DNA of 64,000 nucleotides, from NCBI GenBank assembly GCA_963792885.1, contig CAWBXX010000002.1, forward strand, positions 310,001-374,000, read 5' to 3'. Position numbers and translations under genes: made by a program. The DNA is from DASWJZ01 sp963792885. GTDB taxonomy: Bacteria > Pseudomonadota > Alphaproteobacteria > Rhizobiales > Afifellaceae. Positions 26,715-35,899 of this stretch are shown here, piece after piece; the first letter of the stretch is position 1, and every line of letters starts with the position of its first letter. The notes below the pieces were generated by a model. It was not told the DNA's origin. It searched no databases and worked only from the letters and a program-made list of their open reading frames with translations.

Positions 26715-27040
26715 TTGCTACTCGGCCCGCAGGCGAAGGCGGATTTCCGTCTCGATCTGGATCGGCAGCTGGTTGGCGTGCCGGTAGGGCCGGCGCGAAC
26801 GGTCCGTCAGCCCCTCGACCCCGCAGTCGCGGTCGCGCTTGAGGATCTTGTAGCCGGTCTTGCGCGAAATCTCGAACTCCTGGCACAGCCCCGACATCGT
26901 CTCCCCGTCGAGCAGCCGGGCGATGAACTTCACCCGCTCGTCCATGATGTGACACTCCTTCCAGGGCACCTTTGCTCTCCCCGCAAGGCCCAAAAGTGTC
27001 ACCCATGTCTCCGAAATGCTGTGTTACCCATCTCTCAGGA
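26715..27040 (-). mobile_element. IS481-family insertion sequence relic (5' end and transposase N-terminus)
   Basis: Reading leftward, a GTG at 26969 begins a peptide with MDERVKFIARLLDGE, FEISRKTGYKILKRDRD and GLTDRSRRPYRHANQLP, the N-terminal helix-turn-helix of IS481 transposases. It stops at 26718 after about 84 residues, before the DDE catalytic domain. Upstream, two copies of a GTGTyACCCATsTCTC repeat (26996-27011 and 27021-27036) are characteristic of the left end of such elements. The right half of the element is missing. Confidence 0.8.
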
Positions 27041-27154
27041 AGGGCAGAACATTCACCGGAACAGCGCGTCATGCGCGCTTTGGCAGACCTACGGCAGGAG
27101 ACGCCGCGGCCGTTGCGCACGCGCGAGCCGACCAGTCTGGCGCAGCAGATGCAG

Positions 27155-28101
27155 CTCGTACGCCACGCCCGGCGTGAGCGTGAGCGTCGTGCAGGACTGC
27201 GAAGTCGTCGCCGAATTGGGCTTCGGCGTGCGCCGCGCCGGCACAAACGACGCGGTGAGTCCGACGACGCTGTTTCAGGCGGGGTCGATCAGCAAGCCGG
27301 TCTTCGCGACGGCCGTCATGCGGCTGGTGAGCTCAGGCGTGCTCGATCTGGACGCGGACGTGAACGACTATCTGACGTCATGGCGGGTCCCCGACAGTGG
27401 CGGATGGACGCCGCGGATCACGCTGCGGCAGCTGCTCAGCCACAGCGCGGCGACAAGCATCCACGGGTTTCCGGGCTATCCGGCGGCAGGTCCATGGCCG
27501 ACCGTAACGAGAGGTCCTGGACGGCGTACCGCCCGCAAATACGCTGCCGGTCGTCGTCGAAGGCGTTCCGGGGCTGCACGTCCGATATTCCGGCGGCGGC
27601 ACGACGATCGCACAGCAGGTTGTCACAGATGTGGTCGGCAAGCCGTTCCCCGACCTGATGCGAGAGCTCGTGCTCGAGCCGGCGGGCATGTCGAACAGCA
27701 CGTTCGAGCAGCCGCTTCCCGCGGCGATCGCGGAGCGAGCAGCATCCGGGCATCCGTGGAATGGCGTGCCCGTCGCAGGCGGCTGGCACGTCTATCCGGA
27801 AATGGCGGCGGCAGGCCTTTGGACGACGGCGGGCGATCTGGCGCGGCTCGGGGCCGAGCTGATGCGGACGTTGAACGGCGCGGAATCGGCGCTCGGCCTT
27901 AGCCGAGAAACGGTCGCGGCGATGCTTCGACCGCAGGTCCCGGGCATCAAGATCGGCGACGATTTCCCCGGATTGGGGTGGTTCTGCAGCGGCGAAGGCG
28001 AAGCGTTCCGCTTCGGTCACGGGGGCCAGGACTGGCCGCGCCCTGAACTCCTTCATGCCGCCATTAGCGGCGCCGACCTCGTCATTCTTATGCGGCACTG
28101 A
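27155..28101 (+). pseudogene. Serine hydrolase (beta-lactamase family) gene, broken
   Basis: A class C beta-lactamase/esterase-type serine hydrolase. The catalytic SxxK is seen in QAGSISKPVFATAV and the tyrosine motif in RYSGGGTTIAQQ. GAELMRTLNG and FRFGHGGQDW mark the later part. The frame changes near 27155 and 27510. The N-terminus is not recognisable and the sequence after GGQDW does not match the family, so both ends look replaced. It adjoins the IS481 relic, which fits decay of an accessory gene. Confidence 0.7.
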
Positions 28102-28272
28102 CTTCGAACATTGCGGAAGTGAAGTAGGGCGCCACCGCCGAAAGGTCGCCACCGTATCCGTCGACTTTCATTCCGCTGCATAGATTGCGCCTAGACGGCG
28201 GCTGGCCTGTAGTGCTCTAAGCAAAGCAGTCCGGGAAGGCGGCTCTCAAATACTTGAATTCCCTGAGAAAAA

Positions 28273-28347
28273 TGGAGCGGGCGAAGGGATTCGAACCCTC
28301 GACCCCAACCTTGGCAAGGTTGTGCTCTACCCCTGAGCTACACCCGC
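28273..28347 (-). tRNA. tRNA-Gly (GCC)
   Basis: The minus strand folds as a tRNA. The acceptor GCGGGTG pairs with CGCCCGC; the D arm has AGCTCAGGGGTAGAGC. The anticodon loop CTTGCCAAG reads GCC for glycine codon GGC/GGU, and the T arm GAGGGTTCGAATCCCTT is canonical. The 3' end TCCA is encoded. Confidence 0.97.
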
Positions 28348-28518
28348 AACAAAAGATGCCGGCGGGATGCTCCGGCGCCGGCGGCGTATATGACGCAAGG
28401 CCCCCGGAATTGCAACAAGCCGCGCCGCGGCCCGCCGCGCCGCCGCCGACAGTTGTCCGGCCGCGCCGCAAGCCGCTAAGCCGGCGCCGGGACCGCCGCC
28501 GCCCCGGAGCCGAGCCCG

Positions 28519-29064
28519 ATGCCCGCTTCCCGCGCCGATCTTTTCGCCCTTCTCGACCGGCTCGGGATCGCGACCACGACCACCGAGCATCCGCCGCTCT
28601 TCACGGTGGAGGAGAGCCAGGCGCTGCGCGGCGCGATCGCCGGCGGCCACACCAAGAACCTCTTCCTCAAGGACAAGAAGGACCAGGTCTTCCTCGTCGT
28701 CGCCGAGGAGGACGCGCGCGATCGACATGAAGAGCCTGCACAAGCGGATCGGGAGCGCCCGTCTCTCCTTCGGCCGGCCGGAGCTCCTGCTCGAGCTTCT
28801 CGGCGTCGTGCCGGGCTCCGTCACCCCCTTCGGCGTCATCAACGACACGGAGGGGCGCGTCGTCGGTGATCCTCGACGCCGCCCTCCTCCGCCACGAAAA
28901 GCTGAACTTCCATCCGCTCGAGAACGTCGCCACGACCACGATCGGCCGCGACGATTTCCTGGCCTTTCTCCGCCATGCCGGGCACGAGCCGGCGGCTTCT
29001 GCCGGTCTCCGGCGACGGCTCCGGCGAAGAGGCATTGGAAAGCCGGCAAAAACCCGCCACATAA
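28519..29064 (+). CDS. YbaK/ProX-type aminoacyl-tRNA deacylase, several frameshifts
   Basis: A prolyl-tRNA-editing-like deacylase (YbaK fold) that clears mischarged tRNA. FTVEESQALRGAIAGGHTKNLFLKDKK opens the protein; the pieces IDMKSLHKRIGSARLSFG, PGSVTPFGVINDTEG and LDAALLRHEKLNFHPLEN follow in other frames. Shifts are needed near 28718, 28864 and 28990; with them the product is about 180 residues and ends at 29064. It begins a run of housekeeping genes in which nearly every gene is frameshifted. Confidence 0.8.
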
Positions 29065-29103
29065 GGGCCAACACGACTAGCTAAGCGAATAGGCGGAGCG
29101 TCC

Positions 29104-30035
29104 ATGAGCGCCGATTCCCTCATCTTCGGTCAGGACGGCGGCGAGCGCCGCGCCCGCCGGCCGATCTCATCAAGGAGACGACCACCCAGAATTTCCGCGC
29201 CGACGTGCTCGACGCATCGCGGAGCGTGCCGGTTCTGGTCGATTTCTGGGCGCCCTGGTGCGGCCCCTGCCGGCAGCTGACGCCGATCCTGGAGAAGGTC
29301 GTCAAGGCGGCGCAAGGGCCGGGTGCAAGCTCGTCAAGATGAACATCGACGACCACCCGCAGATCGCCGGCCAGCTCGGCATCCAGTCGATCCCCGCCGT
29401 GATCGCCTTCAAGGACGGCCAGCCGCTCGACGGCTTCATGGGCGCGGTGCCGGAGAGCCAGGTCACCGCCTTCATCGACCGCATCGCCGGACCGGGCGGC
29501 GCCGAGCGGCGCCGAGGAAGCGCTGCAAGGCCGGCGCAGAGGCGCTCGCCGCGCGCGACTACGCCGGCGCCGCGGCGCTTTATTCCGGCGTGCTGCAGGC
29601 GGAGCCCGACAACATGAAGGCGCTCGGCGGGCTGATCCGCTGCTTCGTCGCGCTCGGCGAGCTGGCGCAGGCGCGCGGCCTTCTCGCCGGGCTGACGCCG
29701 CGAGCAGGAGAAGGATCCGGCGATCGCCGGCGCCCGCTCCGCGCTCGAGCTTGCGTCGCAGGCGGAGAAGCTCGGCGGGCCGGCCGAGCTTCAGCGCCGC
29801 CTCGAGGCGGACCCGAACGACCATCAGGCGCGTTTCGATCTCGCGGTCGTGCTGAACGGCCAGGGCGACCGCGCCGGCGCGACCGAGGCGCTGCTGGAGA
29901 TCGTGCAGGCGCAACCGCATCTGGAACGACGAGGCGGCGCGCAAGCAGCTGGTGCAGTTCTTCGAGGCCTGGGGGCCGAAGGACCCGGCGGCGATTGCCG
30001 GGCGCCAGCGCCTTTCGTCGCTGCTCTTCGCCTGA
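29104..30035 (+). CDS. cnoX: CnoX/YbbN-type thioredoxin-TPR chaperone, several frameshifts
   Basis: A thioredoxin domain with the active site WCGPC (in FWAPWCGPCRQLTPILE) and the cis-proline segment IQSIPAVIAFKDGQP is followed by a helical TPR-type region. This is the architecture of the co-chaperonin CnoX, which protects and hands clients to GroEL. At least five single-base shifts between 29150 and 29950 are required to join the parts. The corrected length is about 310 residues, normal for alphaproteobacteria. The start is the ATG at 29104. Confidence 0.82.
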
Positions 30036-30056
30036 GAGCCGGCCGGAGGAGAGCGA

Positions 30057-30737
30057 ATGGCGGTGATGGCCGGAAACAAGCGCTACGAAAGCGCCGCCGA
30101 CCTTCCCGACCGCGTGCCGGTCTTCCCGCTCGCCGGCGCGCTGCTCCTGCCGAGCGGCCAGATGCCGCTCAACATCTTCGAGCCGCGCTACCTTGCGATG
30201 GTCGACGCGGCGATCGGCGGCGACCGCCTGATCGGCATGATCCAGCCGGCGCTCGACGCGTCGGAGCCGCGCTGAGAGCCCGCCGCTCTGCGAGATCGGC
30301 TGCCTCGGCCGCATCACGCAGTTCTCCGAGACCGGCGACGGCCGCTACACGGTCATGCTCGCCGGCGTCAGCCGCTTCCGCGTCGTGGAGGAGATCGCCG
30401 CGATCACGCCCTATCGGCAGTGCCGGAATCTCGATCGAGGCTTTCGCCGACCTGGCCGAGCCGCTGAGCGGCGAGGACGAAGTCGACCGCTCGGCGCTGC
30501 TTCGCACCTTCCGCGACTATCTCGACGCGAACGAGCCTTGAAGCGGACTGGGACAGCGTCAACCGCGCGACCAATGCCGGCCTCGTCACCGCGCTGTCGA
30601 TGATGAGCCCATGGGGGCCGCCGGAGAAGCAGGCGCTGCTTGAAGCGCCCGACCATGCGACGCGGGCGCGCACGCTGATCGCGATCACCGAGATGGCGCT
30701 CGCCGGCGCGAACGCGCCCTCCGCGCCGCTGCAATAG
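30057..30737 (+). CDS. Lon substrate-binding (N-terminal) domain protein, frameshifted
   Basis: A stand-alone Lon N-domain (PUA-like) protein of about 225 residues. Its hallmarks are VPVFPLAGALLLPSGQMPLNIFEPRY, CEIGCLGRITQFSETGDGRY and the C-terminal MSPWGPPEKQALLEAPD and LIAITEMALA. It lacks the ATPase and protease domains of Lon, as is usual for this short family of unknown function. Shifts are needed near 30274, 30420 and 30536. It follows cnoX by 21 bases. Confidence 0.82.
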
Positions 30738-30748
30738 CGGAGGCAACA

Positions 30749-30950
30749 ATGCCTGAGCGGGAAGCAGCCAGCGGGCGCGACGGTCGATCCGAAGCTCCTG
30801 GAGATCCTCGTCTGCCCGGTGACGAAGACGACGCTAATTTATGATCGCGAGCAGCAGGAGCTGATCAGCCACGCCGCCAAGCTCGCCTTCCCGATCCGCG
30901 ACGGCATCCCGATCCTGCTGGAAGAAGAGGCGCGCCGCCTGGAGGAATAG
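30749..30950 (+). CDS. Trm112/YcaR-family small protein, one frameshift
   Basis: A protein of about 66 residues with the UPF0434/Trm112 core DPKLLEILVCPVTKTTLIYD and FPIRDGIPILLEEEA. Trm112-like proteins partner methyltransferases; bacterial members are poorly characterised. The likely ATG at 30749 is in a different frame from the core, requiring a one-base correction before 30777. It ends the cnoX / Lon-N / Trm112 cluster, an arrangement I recall as common in Rhizobiales. Confidence 0.8.
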
Positions 30951-31164
30951 CTTCTGCCAGGTCGTGGTCCGTTATTCGTTCGTTAACTAAGCAGCCGGCC
31001 TCTCCGACACCGCACGACATTGTCCCCGGCTCCATTAACTAGTACGAAGCGCGCTCTCGGTAGCGAGGGTTTGGAGACAAATCGCTCGCGCGAGGAGGGG
31101 CGCCCATGACAAGCGTGATCCCCTTTCCTCCGATCCCGGCTTGCTGAAAGGGGGTCTCGTCGAA

Positions 31165-31677
31165 ATGCCGAGCATCGAAAACCGCATCGCTACAATCGAG
31201 GAACGCGTCGCCGCGATCGAGGAGCGCAACCTCAAAGTCGAGACAGACAAGGCATGGGAGACCAGCCTGACCCGCCGCGGCGCGATTATCCTCGTCACCT
31301 ATGTCATCGCAACGCTGACCTTCGCCGTGATCGGGACGGAAGCGCCTTACGTCATGGCCGTCATTCCGACACTCGGCTATTTGCTGTCGACGCTCGCCTT
31401 GCCGCCCGTGCGCAAACATTGGCTCCGCGTGCATCAGGTACAGTCGCTGACTTCAGCTTCCCTTCTGCAGCAGGGGCGCGCACTCATGTCGCAAAGAGCC
31501 CCTGATCGCCTTGACGCCCACGCGGGTTCGCTCGAGGACCATTCTCTTCGCGGACCGCTCAGAAGGCTGACGCAGGCCGCTACTGCATGCGAAGCGGCGC
31601 AGGCCGAACGCTTCAGAGCGCCTCGCCCTTCAGAAGCTTCGGCAGGTCGCCCGAAAGCCCGGCCGCCTCGCCGATGA
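31165..31677 (+). CDS. Small coiled-coil and two-helix membrane protein, function unknown
   Basis: From the ATG at 31165 (preceded by GGGGGT) the protein has a short coiled coil (residues 2-22, with repeats of IEERVAAIEER). Two membrane helices follow (ILVTYVIATLTFAVIG and VIPTLGYLLSTLALPPV). The motif ETDKAWETSLTRRGAI resembles a widespread uncharacterised family of about 100 residues. Everything after HWLRVHQVQ is low-complexity and overlaps the 3' end of the opposite gene, so the true C-terminus may be nearer 31440, hidden by an indel. Confidence 0.55.
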   Translation: MPSIENRIATIEERVAAIEERNLKVETDKAWETSLTRRGAIILVTYVIATLTFAVIGTEAPYVMAVIPTLGYLLSTLALPPVRKHWLRVHQVQSLTSASLLQQGRALMSQRAPDRLDAHAGSLEDHSLRGPLRRLTQAATACEAAQAERFRAPRPSEASAGRPKARPPRR

Positions 31678-32836
31678 AGAGCGACTTCAGCTTCGGCAGC
31701 CGGTCGACGATGCCGAGCCCGAAGTCGCGGAGCGCACGGATCGGCGTGACGTCGTTGGAGAAGAGCCGGTTCAGGACGTCGGTCATCATGCCCATCTGCC
31801 AGGTGTCGTAGCGCCGCCACGTCTCGTAGCGCCGAAGCACTTCGAGCGAGCCGATATCGAGCCCGAGCCGGTGCGCGTCGACGACCGTCTCGGCGAGCGC
31901 CGCCGCGTCGCGGAAGCTCATGTTGAGCCCCTGCCCCGCGATCGGATGGATGCCGTGCGCGGCGTCGCCGAGCAGCGCGAAGCGCGGGCGCACGAAGTCG
32001 CGCGCCAGCGTCAGCCCGAGCGGATAGGCGGCGCGCGGCCCGGCAAGCTCGATCTCGCCGAGCCGGTGCCCGAAGCGGCGCTCGAGCTCCACCAGGAAGA
32101 CGAAGTCGTCGCTCTTCATGAGCTTCTCGGCCTCAACCGCGCGCTCCGTCCAGACGAGCGACGAGCGGTTGCCGGTGAGCGGCAGGATCGCGAACGGACC
32201 GCTCGGGAGGAAATGCTCGACCGCGACGCCATTATGCGGGCGCTCGTGCTTGACCGTCGCGACGAGCGCCGTCTGCGGATAGCTCCAGCTCACCGTCTTG
32301 ATGCCGGCGAGAGCGCGAAGCCGCGAGCGCACGCCGTCCGCGGCGACGAGCAGCGCCGCGTTCCGTGTCGCTCCCGAGCCGAGCCCGATCTCGACGTGCC
32401 CGTTAGCGGCGAAGCGCACGACGAAGTCGGGCGCGGTGAACGTGATGCCGGCCGCAACGGCAGCATCGCGCAGCGCGGCGAGAAGCGGCTCGTTCGGCAC
32501 CATGTGGGCGAAGGGCTCGCCATCCGCGACGCGTGCGTCGAAGGTGAGGAAGATCGGCCGGACCGCGTCGCTCGTGCGGCTGTCGGTGATCTCCATGGAG
32601 AGGATCGGCTGCGCCTCCGCCGCGACGGCCTGCCAGACGCCGAGCTGCTCCAGCATCCGTCGCGCCGCCGCGGCGATCGCCGAGGCGCGCTCGTCGCGCT
32701 TGCTCCCGCCGGGCGCCTTCGCGTCGACGATCTCGATCGCAAGATCGGGCGCGCTGCGCTTCATCGCGAGCGCCGCCGTCAGGCCGGCCGAGCCGCCGCC
32801 GGCGATCAGAATGTCGGGTTGCGGTCGCGCCGCCAT
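31613..32836 (-). CDS. UbiH/UbiF/COQ6-family FAD monooxygenase (ubiquinone biosynthesis)
   Basis: A 407-residue flavin monooxygenase that hydroxylates the ubiquinone ring. The N-terminal FAD motif ILIAGGGSAGLTAALAM, the DG motif LVAADGVRSRLRALAGI and the second FAD signature ALLGDAAHGIHPIAGQGLN are present. The ATG at 32836 gives the usual length. It is divergent from tesB with 96 bases between. The specific ring position (UbiH, UbiF, UbiL) cannot be told from sequence alone. Confidence 0.9.
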   Translation of the reverse strand: MAARPQPDILIAGGGSAGLTAALAMKRSAPDLAIEIVDAKAPGGSKRDERASAIAAAARRMLEQLGVWQAVAAEAQPILSMEITDSRTSDAVRPIFLTFDARVADGEPFAHMVPNEPLLAALRDAAVAAGITFTAPDFVVRFAANGHVEIGLGSGATRNAALLVAADGVRSRLRALAGIKTVSWSYPQTALVATVKHERPHNGVAVEHFLPSGPFAILPLTGNRSSLVWTERAVEAEKLMKSDDFVFLVELERRFGHRLGEIELAGPRAAYPLGLTLARDFVRPRFALLGDAAHGIHPIAGQGLNMSFRDAAALAETVVDAHRLGLDIGSLEVLRRYETWRRYDTWQMGMMTDVLNRLFSNDVTPIRALRDFGLGIVDRLPKLKSLFIGEAAGLSGDLPKLLKGEAL

Positions 32837-32932
32837 ATCGCCGTCTCCGCTTGACTTCGCCGCCACGTCTGACGACCTTCCGCATCCCTGGCCCGCACCC
32901 CTGGATGCCGGCCTGATTCGGGCGAGGACGCC

Positions 32933-33806
32933 GTGGCAGCCGCTATCGAGAACCTGCTCAGCATCCTCGACCTCGAGCCGCTCGAGCACAACCTCTTCCG
33001 CGGTCGCAGCCCGCAAGATGGTTGGCAGCGGGTTTTCGGCGGCCAGGTGATCGGACAGGCGCTCGTCGCCGCCTCGCGCACCGTGGAGCCCGACCGCAAG
33101 GCGCATTCGCTGCACGCTTATTTCCTGCGGCCCGGCGATCCGGGCGTCCCGATCATCTACGAGGTCGACCGCATCCGCGACGGCAAGAGCTTCGTCACCC
33201 GCCGCGTGGTGGCGATCCAGCACGGCCACGCGATCTTCTCCATGTCGGCCTCCTTCCAGGTCGAGGAGGACGGCCTCGACCACCAGATGCCGGCGCCGGA
33301 CGTGCCGCCGCCGGAGGAGTCTGATGTCGGAGGAGGAGCTCAAGCGGCAGTTCATTGAGAGCGCGCGCGAGCCGATGAAAGGCTACTGGCGGCGCGAGCG
33401 GCCGATCGAGATTCGCCCGGTCAGCCTCCGCCACTACGTGGCGCGCGAGAAGCTCGATCCTGTGCAGCAGGTCTGGTTCCGCACGACAGGCCCGCTCCCC
33501 GACGACCCGGTCGTGCAGAAATGCGTTCTCGCCTACGCCTCCGACATGATGCTGCTCGACACCTCGCTCTACCCGCACGCCCGCACGCTCTTCGACCGCG
33601 ACCTGCAGGTCGCGAGCCTCGACCACGCTTTGTGGTTCCACCGCCCCTTCCGTGCCGACGAATGGCTGCTCTACGCTCAGGACAGCCCGACGGCCTTCGG
33701 CTCCCGCGGCTTCAACCGCGGCGCCATCTACACGCGGGAGGGCGTGCACGTGGCTTCGGTCGCGCAGGAAGGCCTGATCCGCGTCTGGAAGGACGCCAAG
33801 GAATAG
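32933..33806 (+). CDS. tesB: Acyl-CoA thioesterase II (TesB), one frameshift
   Basis: A double-hotdog acyl-CoA thioesterase. The N-terminal half (LEHNLFRGRSPQDGWQRVFG, HSLHAYFLRPGD) starts at a GTG at 32933. The C-terminal half (LYPHARTLFDRDLQVASLDH, DEWLLYAQDSP) is in another frame. The change is near 33320, at GGAGGAGTCTGATG, between PPPEE and LMSEEEL. The corrected length of about 290 residues is normal. It hydrolyses medium- and long-chain acyl-CoA in the cytoplasm. Confidence 0.9.
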
Positions 33807-33833
33807 CCGCCGAATCGGCGCTTGCGTCCCTTT

Positions 33834-33849
33834 TGGCACGAGTCTTGAA
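33834..33849 (+). promoter_or_regulatory. Sigma-54-like promoter upstream of glnK
   Basis: TGGCACGAGTCTTGAA matches the sigma-54 pattern TGGCACG-N4-TTGCW except for A in place of the conserved C at -12. It lies 82 bases before the glnK start. Nitrogen-regulated (NtrC-dependent) sigma-54 control of glnK-amtB is well established in proteobacteria. Confidence 0.65.
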
Positions 33850-33930
33850 CTGCCACCGCAAGGAGCGGCTGTGCCGGCGCTACCGCGCCGCGGCGGCTCG
33901 CCCGATTCTAGTCAATGGAGCACATGCCCA

Positions 33931-34269
33931 ATGAAGCTCATCGTTGCCATCATCAAGCCCTTCAAGCTCGACGCGGTGCGGGATGCCCTGACCGGCCTCG
34001 GCGTCCAGGGTCTGACCGTGACGGAAGTCAAGGGTTACGGCCGCCAGAAGGGCCATACCGAAATCTACCGCGGCGCCGAATACGCCGTGAGTTTCCTGCC
34101 CAAGCTGAAGATCGAAGTCGCCGTCGCCGCGAGCGAGGCGGACAAAGTGGTCGAAACCATCGCCGAAGCCGCGAAAACCGGCCAGATCGGCGACGGCAAG
34201 ATCTTCGTGCTCGATCTGGAGAGCGCGCTCCGCATCCGAACCGGTGAGACGAACGCCGAGGCACTCTGA
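33931..34269 (+). CDS. glnK: PII nitrogen regulatory protein GlnK
   Basis: A 112-residue PII signal protein. It binds ATP/ADP and 2-oxoglutarate and gates the AmtB channel. The uridylylation site Y51 sits in the T-loop (GHTEIYRGAEYAV). The C-terminal signature GDGKIFVLDLESALRIRTGE is intact. The start MKLIVAIIKPFK is standard. It precedes amtB, the usual glnK-amtB pairing. Confidence 0.96.
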   Translation: MKLIVAIIKPFKLDAVRDALTGLGVQGLTVTEVKGYGRQKGHTEIYRGAEYAVSFLPKLKIEVAVAASEADKVVETIAEAAKTGQIGDGKIFVLDLESALRIRTGETNAEAL

Positions 34270-34298
34270 TCTCTTGCCTAGAAATCAGGCACCTCTTG

Positions 34299-34314
34299 GT
34301 AACGAAAACTTAAC
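34299..34314 (+). promoter_or_regulatory. CtrA-like half-matching box between glnK and amtB
   Basis: GTAACGAAAACTTAAC matches the CtrA box TTAA-N7-TTAAC at eight of nine positions (GTAA instead of TTAA). It lies 131 bases before the amtB start. With one mismatch it could be fortuitous. Confidence 0.25.
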
Positions 34315-34373
34315 CTGATGAAATCTTGTGCAGACAGGCTGAAGACGTCGCCCATCCGCCCCGCGCAGCGGTT

Positions 34374-34389
34374 TGGCACGGCCTTTGTA
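34374..34389 (+). promoter_or_regulatory. Sigma-54-like promoter upstream of amtB
   Basis: TGGCACGGCCTTTGTA again matches TGGCACG-N4-TTGCW except at the -12 C (here T). It is 56 bases before the amtB start, giving the gene its own probable nitrogen-regulated promoter in addition to read-through from glnK. Confidence 0.6.
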
Positions 34390-34444
34390 TCGCTCCGCCT
34401 CAGAGCGCCGCGATGCTGGCTCTCCCTCTCTGCGGGTAACAACG

Positions 34445-35809
34445 ATGGAGAACGCGATGCGCTGCTTCGCAGCTAGAATACTTGTGATAGTCGGCCTGCT
34501 TGCCGTCTTGACGGCGCCGGCCTTTGCCCAGGACGCTGCAGCGCCTGCTGCAGACGCCGCCGCGGCAGCAACAGAGATGGCGGTCGAAGAGGCGCCTACT
34601 CTCAATTCCGGCGACACCGCCTGGATGCTCACCTCCACCGCGCTGGTGCTGTTCATGACGGTCCCGGGCCTCGCGCTCTTCTACGCCGGCATGGTGCGCA
34701 AGAAGAACATTCTGGCGACGGCGATGCAGAGCTTTGCCATCACTTGCCTGGTCACGGTCATCTGGATGATCGCCGGCTACTCGCTCGCCTTTACCGACGG
34801 CGGCGGGATGAACGCCTATGTCGGCGGGCTGTCGAAATTCATGCTCGCGGGCATCGGCGTCGACAGCTTGACTCTGACCATCCCCGAGACGGTCTTCATG
34901 TGCTTCCAGATGACCTTCGCCATCATCACCCCGGCGCTGATCTGCGGCGCCTTTGCCGACCGCATGAAGTTCTCGGCGATGATGTGGTTCATGGCCCTCT
35001 GGAGCCTGATCGTCTATTCGCCGATCTGCCACTGGGTGTGGGGCGGCGGCTTCCTGGCCGATGCCGGCGTCCTCGACTTCGCCGGCGGCACGGTCGTCCA
35101 CATCAATGCCGGCGTCGCGGGCCTTGTGTGCGCGCTGGTGCTCGGCAAGCGCGTCGGCCTCGGCACCGAGAACATGGCGCCCGCCAACCTGACCTACAGC
35201 TTGATCGGTGCGTCGATGCTCTGGGTCGGCTGGTTCGGCTTCAACGCCGGTTCCGAGGTTGCGGCCGACGGCCGCGCTGGCATGGCGATGGCGGTCACGC
35301 AGATCGCGACGGCAGCCGCGGCTCTCGCCTGGATGTTCGGCGAGTGGGTGACGAAGGGCAAGCCGAGCGTTCTCGGCATCGTCTCTGGCGCAGTCGCGGG
35401 CCTGGTCGCGATCACCCCCGCCTCCGGCTTCGTCGCACCGATCGGCGCGCTCGTCATCGGCATCGCAGCCGGCATCATCTGCCTGTGGGCGGCGGTGTGG
35501 CTGAAGCCGATGATCGGCTACGACGACTCGCTCGACGCCTTCGGCGTGCACGCGGTTGGCGGAATGGTTGGCGCCATATTGACGGGCGTCTTCGCGGCCG
35601 AAGCCGTCGGCGGAACGCCCGGTCTCCTGGAAGGCAATCCCGGCCAGGTCGTGACCCAGCTCTACGGGATCGCCGCGACCATCATCTGGACCGCCGTCGC
35701 GTCCTTCGTGATCCTCAAGATCATCGACATGGTCATCGGCCTCCGCGTTTCGAAGGAAGTCGAAATCGAGGGTCTCGACATCAATCTACACGGCGAAGTC
35801 GTCCAGTAG
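34445..35809 (+). CDS. amtB: Ammonium transporter AmtB
   Basis: A 454-residue ammonium channel with a signal peptide (cleavage after APAFA) and eleven predicted membrane helices. Family signatures include TALVLFMTVPGLALFYAGMV, FAGGTVVHINAGVAGLVCAL (second-half pore histidine in VVHI) and FGVHAVGGMVGAILTG (pore histidine in GVHAVGG). The ATG at 34445 gives a complete signal peptide. Activity is gated by GlnK, encoded upstream. The terminator at 35836 ends the unit. Confidence 0.95.
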   Translation: MENAMRCFAARILVIVGLLAVLTAPAFAQDAAAPAADAAAAATEMAVEEAPTLNSGDTAWMLTSTALVLFMTVPGLALFYAGMVRKKNILATAMQSFAITCLVTVIWMIAGYSLAFTDGGGMNAYVGGLSKFMLAGIGVDSLTLTIPETVFMCFQMTFAIITPALICGAFADRMKFSAMMWFMALWSLIVYSPICHWVWGGGFLADAGVLDFAGGTVVHINAGVAGLVCALVLGKRVGLGTENMAPANLTYSLIGASMLWVGWFGFNAGSEVAADGRAGMAMAVTQIATAAAALAWMFGEWVTKGKPSVLGIVSGAVAGLVAITPASGFVAPIGALVIGIAAGIICLWAAVWLKPMIGYDDSLDAFGVHAVGGMVGAILTGVFAAEAVGGTPGLLEGNPGQVVTQLYGIAATIIWTAVASFVILKIIDMVIGLRVSKEVEIEGLDINLHGEVVQ

Positions 35810-35835
35810 CCGACCGAGCTTCCTCCCAAGACTGG

Positions 35836-35869
35836 CCCGGCTGCCCCCGCAGCCGGGTCTTTTCTTTTT
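35836..35869 (+). terminator. Rho-independent terminator after amtB
   Basis: A 9-bp stem (CCCGGCTGC with GCAGCCGGG) and a CCCC loop are followed by TCTTTTCTTTTT. This is a textbook intrinsic terminator for glnK-amtB. Confidence 0.9.
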
Positions 35870-35899
35870 CCCAGTATAGAACCGCAGCAAAGGCGCTGG

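Noticed and set aside
31107..31147. Thirteen-codon frame starting at 31107 as a leader peptide
   Set aside because: No attenuator-like structure or codon bias that would support regulation of the downstream gene.
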